The translations under genes and the position numbers were made by a program. Source: Treponema sp. (lineage in GTDB: Bacteria > Spirochaetota > Spirochaetia > Treponematales > Treponemataceae). Taken from it: a DNA stretch of 9,357 bases. The stretch lies in contig DMQP01000023.1 of the NCBI GenBank assembly GCA_003455655.1, positions 1 to 9,357 of the forward strand, written 5' to 3'. This document shows, piece after piece, positions 1 to 6,572 of this stretch; positions within the stretch are counted from its first letter, which is position 1; every line of letters begins with the position of its first letter. The notes under the pieces are model-generated. The model made no database searches. It worked only from the letters and a program-made list of their open reading frames with translations, and had not been told where the DNA came from.

Positions 1-235
1 CTTGAGCAGAAAGCATAAGAATTCCAGGAAGTCCGGTAACATGGTCAGCATGTGTATGAGAAACAAAAATGCAAGAAATTTTTTTCCACTTGAGGTTTAG
101 TCTACGGAGCGAAACTTGAGTTCCTTCTCCGCCATCAAATAAAAACAAATCTCCATCACGACGCAAGAGCATCGATGTAAGGTGACGATACGGTAAGGGC
201 ATCATACCACCGCATCCCAGACAAAAGGCTTCCAT
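1..235 (-). CDS. rnz: Ribonuclease Z, N-terminal part (3' end cut by window edge)
   Basis: tRNA 3'-end processing endonuclease of the metallo-beta-lactamase fold, acting in the cytoplasm. The first 78 codons are present. They carry the N-terminal beta strand and Gly-rich turn (LGCGGMMPLP, residues 6-15), the FDGGEGTQ strand (33-40; most family members have Cys where the first Gly is), and the zinc-binding motif HTHADH (60-65: His60, His62, Asp64, His65) followed by GLPGIL, which is characteristic of RNase Z. Two ATGs are possible, at 241 and 235. I chose 235 because AAGGG lies 7 nt upstream of it but only 1 nt upstream of 241, and because family proteins begin at about this point. The gene follows trpA after a gap of about 50 bp with no terminator, so read-through from the trp operon is likely (inference). 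Confidence 0.93.
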   Translation of the reverse strand, partial: MEAFCLGCGGMMPLPYRHLTSMLLRRDGDLFLFDGGEGTQVSLRRLNLKWKKISCIFVSHTHADHVTGLPGILMLSAQ

Positions 236-242
236 GTTCATG

Positions 243-247
243 CCCTT
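243..247 (-). promoter_or_regulatory. Shine-Dalgarno site deciding the rnz start
   Basis: AAGGG on the minus strand, 7 nt before the ATG at 235 and 1 nt before the ATG at 241. The spacing favours the downstream start. Confidence 0.6.
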
Positions 248-289
248 AGTGTACACGAAATGCTATTTTTCTTCAACAGAACGCGATTT

Positions 290-1039
290 TTATTTTCCAG
301 ACAGTTCATGAGCTTTTGCACTAATGGCAGCAGAAAGTTGTTGAGCGTTTGAAGCATTCTGTGCAATAAGACGAACAAAAACAGAACCTGCAACAATTGC
401 TTCAACACTATCAGAAAGAGCTTGTGCTTGTTTACCGTCTGAAATACCAAAGCCTCCATACACTTTACTGCCACCTTCACTTACTTTTGACAAAAAGGAA
501 AGCGTCGCTTCGTCTATAACCGTTTGTGTTCCTGTTATGCCAACTCTAAGAGATGCGTAAATGTAAGGAAACCCAGCATGAGCGAGTTGATGCAAACGTT
601 CAGCAGACATAGACGGAGAAGCAACAGGAATGTTTATCATACCGTTAGCTTTACAGGCGACAGTAAGGCCTTCGTCGCAGTCAAAGGGTAAATCTGGAAT
701 AATAAGACCAGAAACACCAGCTTCGCTGGCACGCTTACAAAAGTTTTCAACTCCAGGAGTATAGACTAAAGAGCCATAACTCATAACATAGAGCGGAATA
801 TGGGGAAACTCTCGATGAATTTGAGCAATAAAAGCAAGACCGTCGCTGGTGTGGTAACTACGAGAAAGCACTTGTGTACAAGCACTTTGTATTGCAGGAC
901 CGTCTGCACTGGGGTCGCTAAAGGGAAGCTGTATTTCCAAAATGTCTGCTCCTCCGGCTACAAGCGCGCGTGCAACAGTAAGGGCAAGTTCATCGTTGGG
1001 ATATCCTGCTACTAAATGTGCCATAAGCTTTCGTTTCAT
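290..1039 (-). CDS. trpA: Tryptophan synthase alpha subunit
   Basis: Cleaves indole-3-glycerol phosphate to indole and glyceraldehyde-3-phosphate, passing indole through a tunnel to TrpB in the cytoplasmic alpha2-beta2 complex. The protein is 249 aa, a single TIM barrel. The two catalytic acids are present: Glu35 in ILEIQLPFSDP and Asp46 in SADGPAIQ, matching E. coli Glu49 and Asp60 with the same 11-residue spacing. Other family motifs are GVSGLIIPDLP (108-118), RVGITG (165-170) and the phosphate-binding GFGIS (196-200). The reading frame is open upstream to an ATG at 1090, but I chose 1039: GAGGAG lies 9 nt before it and the extra 17 residues look non-homologous. The N-terminus is about 14 residues shorter than in E. 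coli TrpA (268 aa). The gene starts 13 bp after the esterase stop, whose TGA overlaps the Shine-Dalgarno site, so translational coupling is likely. It contains no tryptophan. Confidence 0.96.
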   Translation of the reverse strand: MKRKLMAHLVAGYPNDELALTVARALVAGGADILEIQLPFSDPSADGPAIQSACTQVLSRSYHTSDGLAFIAQIHREFPHIPLYVMSYGSLVYTPGVENFCKRASEAGVSGLIIPDLPFDCDEGLTVACKANGMINIPVASPSMSAERLHQLAHAGFPYIYASLRVGITGTQTVIDEATLSFLSKVSEGGSKVYGGFGISDGKQAQALSDSVEAIVAGSVFVRLIAQNASNAQQLSAAISAKAHELSGK

Positions 1040-1048
1040 AATGTGCGT

Positions 1049-1054
1049 CTCCTC
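1049..1054 (-). promoter_or_regulatory. Shine-Dalgarno site of trpA, overlapping the esterase stop codon
   Basis: GAGGAG on the minus strand, 9 nt before the ATG at 1039. Its first bases are part of the esterase TGA stop (1053-1055). It supports the start at 1039 over the longer frame and suggests coupling of the two genes. Confidence 0.7.
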
Positions 1055-2654
1055 AGTGCTGATATGTATATTCCATAGTTTTTGTAACAATTGGATAAAA
1101 CTGTATAAAGGGATCTTCTGTCATGCTAACTGTCTGTCCTAATTCTAAGAGACGACCTTTTCCTTCTGAAAAAGTCTGCCAGTAAGGAAGATTTTGTGCA
1201 TTAGGATTTCCTGTTTTTATAAAGTTAGTCCAATAAGAAACCATTGTGTCTTCTAGCTGATGATCTTCTTGTGTGTACCATTTTGTTTGGGGAACATTTC
1301 CGTATGCGTAAATTAATTCACCTGAGTGATTTGTTCCTATACCTTGATTTTCCTTAGTAAAATAATAGAGCCAAGCGCTTTTGTGCTGACTTGAAATAAA
1401 TGAACTCCACTGGTGATGTCCATAGGCAAAAAGAACAGCAGAACATATGTCATTCCAAAAAGATTTTGCTTGGTCATTTGTTTGTGCGGGAAAAAGTTCT
1501 ATAACTTCATCGGTAAAAGGTCCAAAGTAAGATTCTATTTTACTTCGGTAATTTTTTAGATTTGCCATGCCAGTGAAAAAGTTAAAGAAATAAGCTTCAT
1601 TTGCGTTAAAACCGTTTAAGAGCGCTTCTTCGTTGTTAGCACCACGAACATATGTATCGGAAGGAGCTTCTGTAAGTGCGTATCCATCTACGGTCATTGC
1701 ATTATTTGCATACTTTGTTTTAATTAGTTTTTGTGCAGGAATGTTACGCAGTTCTTCTACTGAAGAAACTTTAAACTCTTGCTGAATGTTCTTACCCATT
1801 TCAAGTGCACTTTCCATAGAGCGGAAGGTATGGGGTGGCACTCGCGAAACAAGAGAAGAACTTTCTGCTATAGCACGAGTGAACAAACCTTTTGCAAGAG
1901 GAGAAACACAGAGGGCACAAACACTTGAAGCACCAGCAGACTCTCCTGCAATAGTAATGTTGTTTTCGTTACCACCAAAGGCTGAAATGTTTTCATGAAC
2001 CCACTTAAGAGCTGCAATTTGATCTAAGAGTCCGTAATTACCTGTTGTTCCAAAAGGAGACTCTTCTGCAAGGCTTTCATCTGCAAAGTATCCGAAGACA
2101 CCAAGCCGATACGCTATAGTAACAACAATAATGTTTTTTTGTGCAAAGGTACTTCCGTCAAAAGACTCTGTTGCAGAACTGCCTGACATAAGACTTCCGC
2201 CGTGAATGTATACTAACACAGGAAGTTTGTCGTTAGAACCAGCAGTTGAAGGTCGCCAAATATTTAAATACAAACAGTCTTCGCTCATTTCAAGAGCATC
2301 AGAACGGTCTCCATCTGGGTCGTGGTAAATTATGTTGCGGTAAATAAAACGTTCATACCATTTTTGTTTTGACTGCATGGCTTTAGGAGCAAAAGCAAAA
2401 GCGTCATACACTCCTGTCCATGGAGCAAGCGCTTGGGGTTCCTTCCAGCGTAAGGGTCCAAGAGGAGGCTGAGCATAGGGAATTCCTGCAAAAAGTTCTA
2501 CATTTTTTTCGTCAAGACAAAGCCCTCTTACAGCACCACTTTTTGTCTGCACCGTTTGAGAAGTATTTTTTGAAACGACTGCCTGTTTTTGAGAAGAACA
2601 AGAAACGATCGAAAGTAAAAAAATACAGACAAAAAAGCAGCCAGTGTTTTTCAT
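1053..2654 (-). CDS. Type-B carboxylesterase, predicted lipoprotein
   Basis: An alpha/beta-hydrolase of the carboxylesterase/cholinesterase family (533 aa, usual length). Such enzymes cleave carboxylic esters; the substrate here cannot be told. The N-terminus has a Lys, a hydrophobic stretch (7-18) and a Cys at 19 in SIVSCSS, a relaxed lipobox typical of spirochaetes, so the protein is probably exported and lipid-anchored. Visible motifs: FAGIPYAQPPLGPLRW (55-70), EDCLYLNIW (125-133, the family's second signature), oxyanion-hole HGG (151-153), nucleophile Ser239 in GESAG, acid Glu353 in NANEAYFF and base His443 in TNHSGE. All three catalytic residues are present, so it should be active. Its ATG overlaps the trpB stop by one base (TAATG), with GAGG 8 nt upstream, and it ends 13 bp before trpA. 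It therefore splits the usual trpB-trpA pair. It has 11 Trp residues, many more than its trp neighbours. Confidence 0.93.
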   Translation of the reverse strand: MKNTGCFFVCIFLLSIVSCSSQKQAVVSKNTSQTVQTKSGAVRGLCLDEKNVELFAGIPYAQPPLGPLRWKEPQALAPWTGVYDAFAFAPKAMQSKQKWYERFIYRNIIYHDPDGDRSDALEMSEDCLYLNIWRPSTAGSNDKLPVLVYIHGGSLMSGSSATESFDGSTFAQKNIIVVTIAYRLGVFGYFADESLAEESPFGTTGNYGLLDQIAALKWVHENISAFGGNENNITIAGESAGASSVCALCVSPLAKGLFTRAIAESSSLVSRVPPHTFRSMESALEMGKNIQQEFKVSSVEELRNIPAQKLIKTKYANNAMTVDGYALTEAPSDTYVRGANNEEALLNGFNANEAYFFNFFTGMANLKNYRSKIESYFGPFTDEVIELFPAQTNDQAKSFWNDICSAVLFAYGHHQWSSFISSQHKSAWLYYFTKENQGIGTNHSGELIYAYGNVPQTKWYTQEDHQLEDTMVSYWTNFIKTGNPNAQNLPYWQTFSEGKGRLLELGQTVSMTEDPFIQFYPIVTKTMEYTYQH

Positions 2655-3898
2655 TACAAAGCCTCGTGTATGTCTGTTTGAGATTCAAGACGATCAATTT
2701 CTGCATGAAGGAAAGAAAGCCACTGTTCTCTACGAAAGACTGGACTTGTTATGAAAACATCTTTGTCTCCTCTTCCACTCATGTTAATAATAATCGCTTT
2801 ATCTTTGGGAACTTCTTTTGCTATTTTCATTGCAGCGGCTCCAGCATGAGCACTTTCGAGAGCAAACAAAATGCCTTCGTTCTTTGCAAAAAAACGAACC
2901 GCTTCAAGAGCTTCTTTGTCTAAAACAGAAGTAAACTCTACACGACCAGAACGACCTAAGGCTGCAAGTTGTGGTCCTATACCACAGTAATCAAGACCAG
3001 CGCTTATGCTTCGTGTAGGAAGTGCCTGTCCATCTTCATCAAGTAAAAAGCGAGATTTGTATCCCTGAAGAATTCCGTCACGAGCTGCTTCTCCTGTCAT
3101 ACGGCTTGCATTCTGCCCTACTGCAGGACCTATTCCACCAGCTTCTGCTCCAATAAGACGAGGTTCTTTTTTATTTATGAAAGGTTCAAAAAATCCAATA
3201 GAGTTTGAGCCACCACCCACACAGGCAACCATAGCACCAATGGTAATGTTACGCTCACGACACTGTCTTTCAACTTCACGACCTATAACCGATTGAAATT
3301 CACGCACCATGTCAGGATAAGGAGCAGGACCTAAGGCGCTTCCCAAAACATAATGCGTTGTGTCGGGATTTGAAGCCCAGTCACGCATTGCTTCGTTAAC
3401 AGCATCTTTGAGTGTTCTACTTCCAGAAGTAACCGCATGCACTTTTGCTCCATACAGTTCCATAGCGGCAACATTTGGTTGCTGACGACGAACATCAACT
3501 TGCCCCATGTAAACAGTACAATCAAGTCCCAATTTGGCACAGGCAGCGGCAGTTGCAAGTCCATGCTGACCGGCACCGGTTTCTGCAATAATGCGTTTTT
3601 TTCCCATGCGTTTTGCAAGCAGACATTGACCTATGGCATTGTTTATTTTATGAGCACCAGTATGTGCAAGCCCTTCAAGTTTTATGTAAATGGGTGCACC
3701 GCCTAAAAGTTTTGTAGCAGTGGGAGCAAAATACAGAGGGGTCTCTCGGCCTATATAGTCGCGACGGATTTGTTCAAGTTCATCAAGGAAAGACTGGTCT
3801 TTCATAGCTTCAGTGAACGCCTGCTCTAGTTCATCAAGGGGACGACGAAGCACTTCTGCAACATATTTTCCACCGTATTCATCAAAAAAACCCTTCAT
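2654..3898 (-). CDS. trpB: Tryptophan synthase beta subunit
   Basis: PLP enzyme that condenses indole with serine to give tryptophan, partner of TrpA. The protein is 414 aa, slightly longer than E. coli TrpB (397). It begins with the typical FFDEYGGKYVAEVL. Key residues: Schiff-base Lys84 in HTGAHKINN, catalytic Glu106 in ETGAGQHG, a DVRRQQPN stretch (135-142), the PLP-phosphate loop GGGSN (228-232) and the C-terminal SGRGDKD that contacts the pyridine nitrogen. This is the canonical TrpB1 type. Two departures from the common sequence are KLEG in place of KRED before the active-site Lys, and GLDYCGIGPQ in place of GLDYPG-x-GPE. The frame is open to 3940, but I chose 3898 because AAGGAG lies 6 nt upstream and the longer start would lie upstream of the predicted promoter's -10. 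Its own promoter and operator precede it. Its stop overlaps the esterase start by one base. Confidence 0.97.
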   Translation of the reverse strand: MKGFFDEYGGKYVAEVLRRPLDELEQAFTEAMKDQSFLDELEQIRRDYIGRETPLYFAPTATKLLGGAPIYIKLEGLAHTGAHKINNAIGQCLLAKRMGKKRIIAETGAGQHGLATAAACAKLGLDCTVYMGQVDVRRQQPNVAAMELYGAKVHAVTSGSRTLKDAVNEAMRDWASNPDTTHYVLGSALGPAPYPDMVREFQSVIGREVERQCRERNITIGAMVACVGGGSNSIGFFEPFINKKEPRLIGAEAGGIGPAVGQNASRMTGEAARDGILQGYKSRFLLDEDGQALPTRSISAGLDYCGIGPQLAALGRSGRVEFTSVLDKEALEAVRFFAKNEGILFALESAHAGAAAMKIAKEVPKDKAIIINMSGRGDKDVFITSPVFRREQWLSFLHAEIDRLESQTDIHEAL

Positions 3899-3904
3899 TT
3901 CCAG

Positions 3905-3910
3905 CTCCTT
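3905..3910 (-). promoter_or_regulatory. Shine-Dalgarno site of trpB
   Basis: AAGGAG on the minus strand, 6 nt before the ATG at 3898. It decides the start against the upstream in-frame ATG at 3940. Confidence 0.8.
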
Positions 3911-3911
3911 A

Positions 3912-3931
3912 TGTTTCTGTTTGTAGAAACA
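3912..3931. promoter_or_regulatory. Candidate trp operator O3, perfect 20-bp palindrome
   Basis: TGTTTCT, six bases, AGAAACA: both 7-bp arms match exactly. It is the same as O2 and near-identical to O1 in front of trpGD. It begins on the last base of the trpB promoter -10 and covers the predicted transcription start, the classical position for a repressor. It could also fold as an RNA hairpin, but no T-run follows, so it is not a terminator. The binding protein is unknown. Confidence 0.75.
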
Positions 3932-3959
3932 ATATAGCAAACTGTGAAACTTATGTCAA
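3931..3959 (-). promoter_or_regulatory. Internal promoter for trpB
   Basis: -35 TTGACA (3954-3959, perfect) and -10 TATATT (3931-3936) with a 17-bp spacer ending in TGC, an extended -10 feature. The -35 contains the trpCF stop codon. The predicted start is near 3924, giving a leader of about 26 nt. The design copies the trpGD promoter, including operator position. Confidence 0.75.
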
Positions 3960-5581
3960 GCAAGGGAATCGAAAAATTCAAGTAGAAGATTGTTGTCTTT
4001 TTTTCCAGGGGCAGACTCAACACCACTGTTTACATCTATAAGTTCTGGAGAAAGTTCATCTACAATTTCTTTTACGTTAGAAGGACCTATGCCACCAGCA
4101 AGCCAAAGTTTTGTTTTTTTACGAACAGTAAGTGCAAGCTCGCGGTTAACACAAAGACCGGTTCCTCCAATAGCATTGTTTGATTTTGCATCAATAAGGA
4201 TACGCACTTCACCCTGAGCACGAAGAAAATCAAAGGCTTCAAGATCTTGTGCACTGCTTACATTTACAACACAATAATGAGGAAGGTCTAAAAGTTCTTG
4301 ATGTTCGTACAGCTGACTTACCGCTTTTGTTCCATGAACTTGAATAAAGTCGAGTATGCCCTTTTCTACAAGCGAAAGAGCAGTCTGTGCTTCCTGACTT
4401 TCAAAATCAACTACCACGCCCACTAAACGAGGTGCAAGGTCATCAGACCCAGCTGCAAAAATATGTTCATCTTGGCAGGTTTTAGTAAACTCTTCTGCAA
4501 TAATTTCTTTAACTTGTCGAACAACAGCTTCATTTACATTGCGAGCAGATGATGCGCAGAAAATAAAACCGAGAAAATCGGCACCACCCATTGTAGCATA
4601 CAGTGCATCTTCTACCGAAGTAAGTCCACACACTTTTACTAAAGGCGGAAGTTTTTTATTTTTTGAATGAGCACAAGTCTGACTTTCAAAGTCTTTTTCG
4701 CGTTTTTTTTGGAAGACAGCAAATTCTTTCCATGCACGAGAAGAAGCATTTGCCTTTGCATTTACAAAAGATGAAACCAAACTGTTTGCTTCTGCAGGGT
4801 TACGAGCAGCAGACTCGCCTAAAAGTAAACCGGTAAAACCAAGTCTTCCAACAAAAGAAGCAGAGGAAACGGTGCGAACACCACTTTCAAAAACAATGCG
4901 AGCCTTATTTTCAAAAAGCGATTGAATTTGTGGAAGCAGTTTGCAAGGAGTAAGGAGGTCAATAGAAAAATCAGAAAGGTCTCGGGCATTTACTCCACAA
5001 ACAATTAAATCTTTTCCTGCTGGTCCTACCGCTTTAAGAAGTGCAGAAAGTTTTGCAATGTCTGTCTCTTCACGCAACTCTATAAAAGCTGTCATGCCCA
5101 AAGAAACACAACGCTTTGCCATTGCACATAATTCATGTTCACTTAAAATGCGACTTATAAGCAGAACGGCATCTGCGCCTGCACGAAATGAAACTTCAAC
5201 TTCTTGTTCAGTAAGAAGAAAATCTTTTCGCAAGACAGCAACTTTGTTTTGTTCATTACAAGCATTAAAGTCATCGATTACTGAACAAACAGACATAAGA
5301 TCTTCAAGAGAACCTTTAAACCAATGTGGTTCAGTTAAAACAGAAATTGCACATGCACCTGCTTGAGCGTAAGTAGTAGCAGTTTTTGCAGCATCAAGTT
5401 GAGGAGCAATGTCGCCTTTACTAGGAGATGCACGCTTAACTTCAAGCACTACTCCTTTTCTGTTAACAAAAGGAAGAGGAGCTTTACGCATTCTCTTTTG
5501 GGGAACAGTACAAGCCAAGCAGTCACCTAAAGACTGTAAATCTTTACGACGCTGTTCTACAATTGAATCTAAAATATTCAT
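3956..5581 (-). CDS. trpCF: Fused indole-3-glycerol phosphate synthase / phosphoribosylanthranilate isomerase
   Basis: A bifunctional protein of 541 aa for two successive steps: TrpF isomerises phosphoribosylanthranilate and TrpC closes the indole ring to give indole-3-glycerol phosphate. Residues 1 to about 275 form the TrpC barrel: LEVKRASPSKG (46-55, Lys49), LRKDF (117-121, Lys119), FIELREE (Glu168), GVNARDL (Asn198) and FESG (Glu232, Ser233), matching the known catalytic and phosphate-binding set. A charged linker (about 280-312) leads to the TrpF barrel: KVCGLT with catalytic Cys318, QVHG (414-417), ILIDAK with catalytic Asp464, GGTG (472-475), AGGIGPSNV and DVNSGVES. The fusion order is the same as in E. 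coli TrpCF, though this window is clearly not enterobacterial. It starts 17 bp after pilZ, with AGGA 8 nt upstream, and its stop lies inside the -35 of the trpB promoter. Confidence 0.96.
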   Translation of the reverse strand: MNILDSIVEQRRKDLQSLGDCLACTVPQKRMRKAPLPFVNRKGVVLEVKRASPSKGDIAPQLDAAKTATTYAQAGACAISVLTEPHWFKGSLEDLMSVCSVIDDFNACNEQNKVAVLRKDFLLTEQEVEVSFRAGADAVLLISRILSEHELCAMAKRCVSLGMTAFIELREETDIAKLSALLKAVGPAGKDLIVCGVNARDLSDFSIDLLTPCKLLPQIQSLFENKARIVFESGVRTVSSASFVGRLGFTGLLLGESAARNPAEANSLVSSFVNAKANASSRAWKEFAVFQKKREKDFESQTCAHSKNKKLPPLVKVCGLTSVEDALYATMGGADFLGFIFCASSARNVNEAVVRQVKEIIAEEFTKTCQDEHIFAAGSDDLAPRLVGVVVDFESQEAQTALSLVEKGILDFIQVHGTKAVSQLYEHQELLDLPHYCVVNVSSAQDLEAFDFLRAQGEVRILIDAKSNNAIGGTGLCVNRELALTVRKKTKLWLAGGIGPSNVKEIVDELSPELIDVNSGVESAPGKKDNNLLLEFFDSLA

Positions 5582-5598
5582 TGAAAATTCCTAAGGTT

Positions 5599-6519
5599 TT
5601 ACAGAAACAGTGTTTCGTTGCGTTCTTCAATGCCTGCTTTAGAAAAGGCATCATGGAGCACTTTTTTTGTTTCGTTTGTTATCATCTGATAAATTTTCTT
5701 TCCTAAACGAACAGCACTATCTGCCTGCAAACCACTTGAACCGTCGGGGCGAGTAAACATAAAGACATAAAGCGAGTCCGAATTAGGATTTTCACGTTTC
5801 ATAACAAGAACTGCATCTGCACGAATGTGAATACCGTTTATGAGCATGATAATGTCTTCAACTTTTTCGTAAAGGGGAATTTCATAAGGATAATCTGTAA
5901 AGATGCAAGAAAAATGACCCAAACTTACATCAAGAATTTTTGCCTTGTAGCGTAAACATTCTTTGGTTCGCATGTGCACTCTAATGCGGTCAAATGACAT
6001 ATTACTTAAAGCGTCACACATTGCACGAACGGTTTTACGTCTTCCTGCTGCTTGGTTTGCAAACATAACTTTATCTATAAGGGCAAAGTTACGAGACCGT
6101 TTAAACTCAAGGGAAATACATCCACCCTGAATACCAACATCAAGCAAGTAATAGCGTTCAAGTTCGCGAGCTTCTGCTTCATTTATGCGTTTGTTGTAAA
6201 GCACACCGATGATAATACTGTTATTGTAGGCTTGTTGCAGTTCGCGAATATACGAGGGCCACTTTATGCCATCTGCTGCATGGTCAATGTGAAAGAAAAT
6301 AATTGAATCTGGGAAAATAGAAACAATTAAATCAATCTTCTTGCGGAAGGAACAAGCATGATTGTCGCTAATAACATAAGCTTCGTATCCATGCGTAAGA
6401 TAATCTTCCAAATATGATTCAGGCATTAAAGAGGTATCGGGAGTAACAAAAAAAGTTTTACGACCTTTAAAGCGATTTGCAGGAAGAGAAGATTGTGGTT
6501 CAGTTGTATTATTTTCCAT
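5599..6519 (-). CDS. PilZ-domain-like protein (putative c-di-GMP receptor) with an unassigned N-terminal domain
   Basis: The protein is 306 aa with no signal peptide or clear membrane segment, so probably cytoplasmic. Residues 20-150 form an alternating beta/alpha region (strands near 22-25, 47-50, 63-67, 73-78, 102-107) that resembles a receiver-like fold by eye; I see no clear phospho-acceptor Asp. From about 159 a PilZ-like domain follows: the RxxxR motif is RKTVR (161-165), and the second motif is DVSLGHFSC (197-205). PilZ normally has (D/N)xSxxG; here His202 occupies the Gly position and the Gly is shifted by one, so ligand binding is not assured. Strands continue to about 256 and the C-terminus is helical. 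It lies between trpGD (53 bp upstream) and trpCF (17 bp downstream) on the same strand, without its own evident promoter, so it is probably co-transcribed. The PilZ call is moderately sure; a link with tryptophan is unknown. Confidence 0.72.
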   Translation of the reverse strand: MENNTTEPQSSLPANRFKGRKTFFVTPDTSLMPESYLEDYLTHGYEAYVISDNHACSFRKKIDLIVSIFPDSIIFFHIDHAADGIKWPSYIRELQQAYNNSIIIGVLYNKRINEAEARELERYYLLDVGIQGGCISLEFKRSRNFALIDKVMFANQAAGRRKTVRAMCDALSNMSFDRIRVHMRTKECLRYKAKILDVSLGHFSCIFTDYPYEIPLYEKVEDIIMLINGIHIRADAVLVMKRENPNSDSLYVFMFTRPDGSSGLQADSAVRLGKKIYQMITNETKKVLHDAFSKAGIEERNETLFL

Positions 6520-6572
6520 GGGCCTATTATCCTCTTTTTACAGCATTTCTGCAAGTCACTTACAAGTAAATG

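Noticed and set aside
242..289. Possible rnz promoter (TTGAAG, 17 bp, TACACT) and the 8-bp palindrome GTGTACAC (249-256).
   Set aside because: The -10 is poor and sits against the Shine-Dalgarno site, leaving almost no leader. The palindrome is too short to call a site on its own.
2420..2923. Plus-strand open frame of 167 codons spanning the trpB-esterase junction.
   Set aside because: It is antisense to two well-supported genes, has no recognisable domain or Shine-Dalgarno, and its composition looks like translated complement.
4941..5366. Plus-strand open frame of 141 codons opposite trpCF.
   Set aside because: Antisense shadow of the TrpC domain; its Ser/Arg-rich translation has no family features.
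5604..5616. Small inverted repeat GAAAC-AGT-GTTTC near the pilZ 3' end, with the arms of the trp operator turned outward.
   Set aside because: It lies in coding sequence, the stem is only 5 bp and the spacing and orientation do not match the operator. No T-run follows, so it is not a terminator.
6520..6572. Possible promoter (TTGCAG, 17 bp, GATAAT) and a partial operator-like string in the trpGD-pilZ gap.
   Set aside because: The -35 is weak, the -10 overlaps the Shine-Dalgarno site and would start transcription at the ATG itself; the operator arms are not present. I read the gap as a simple intergenic spacer.
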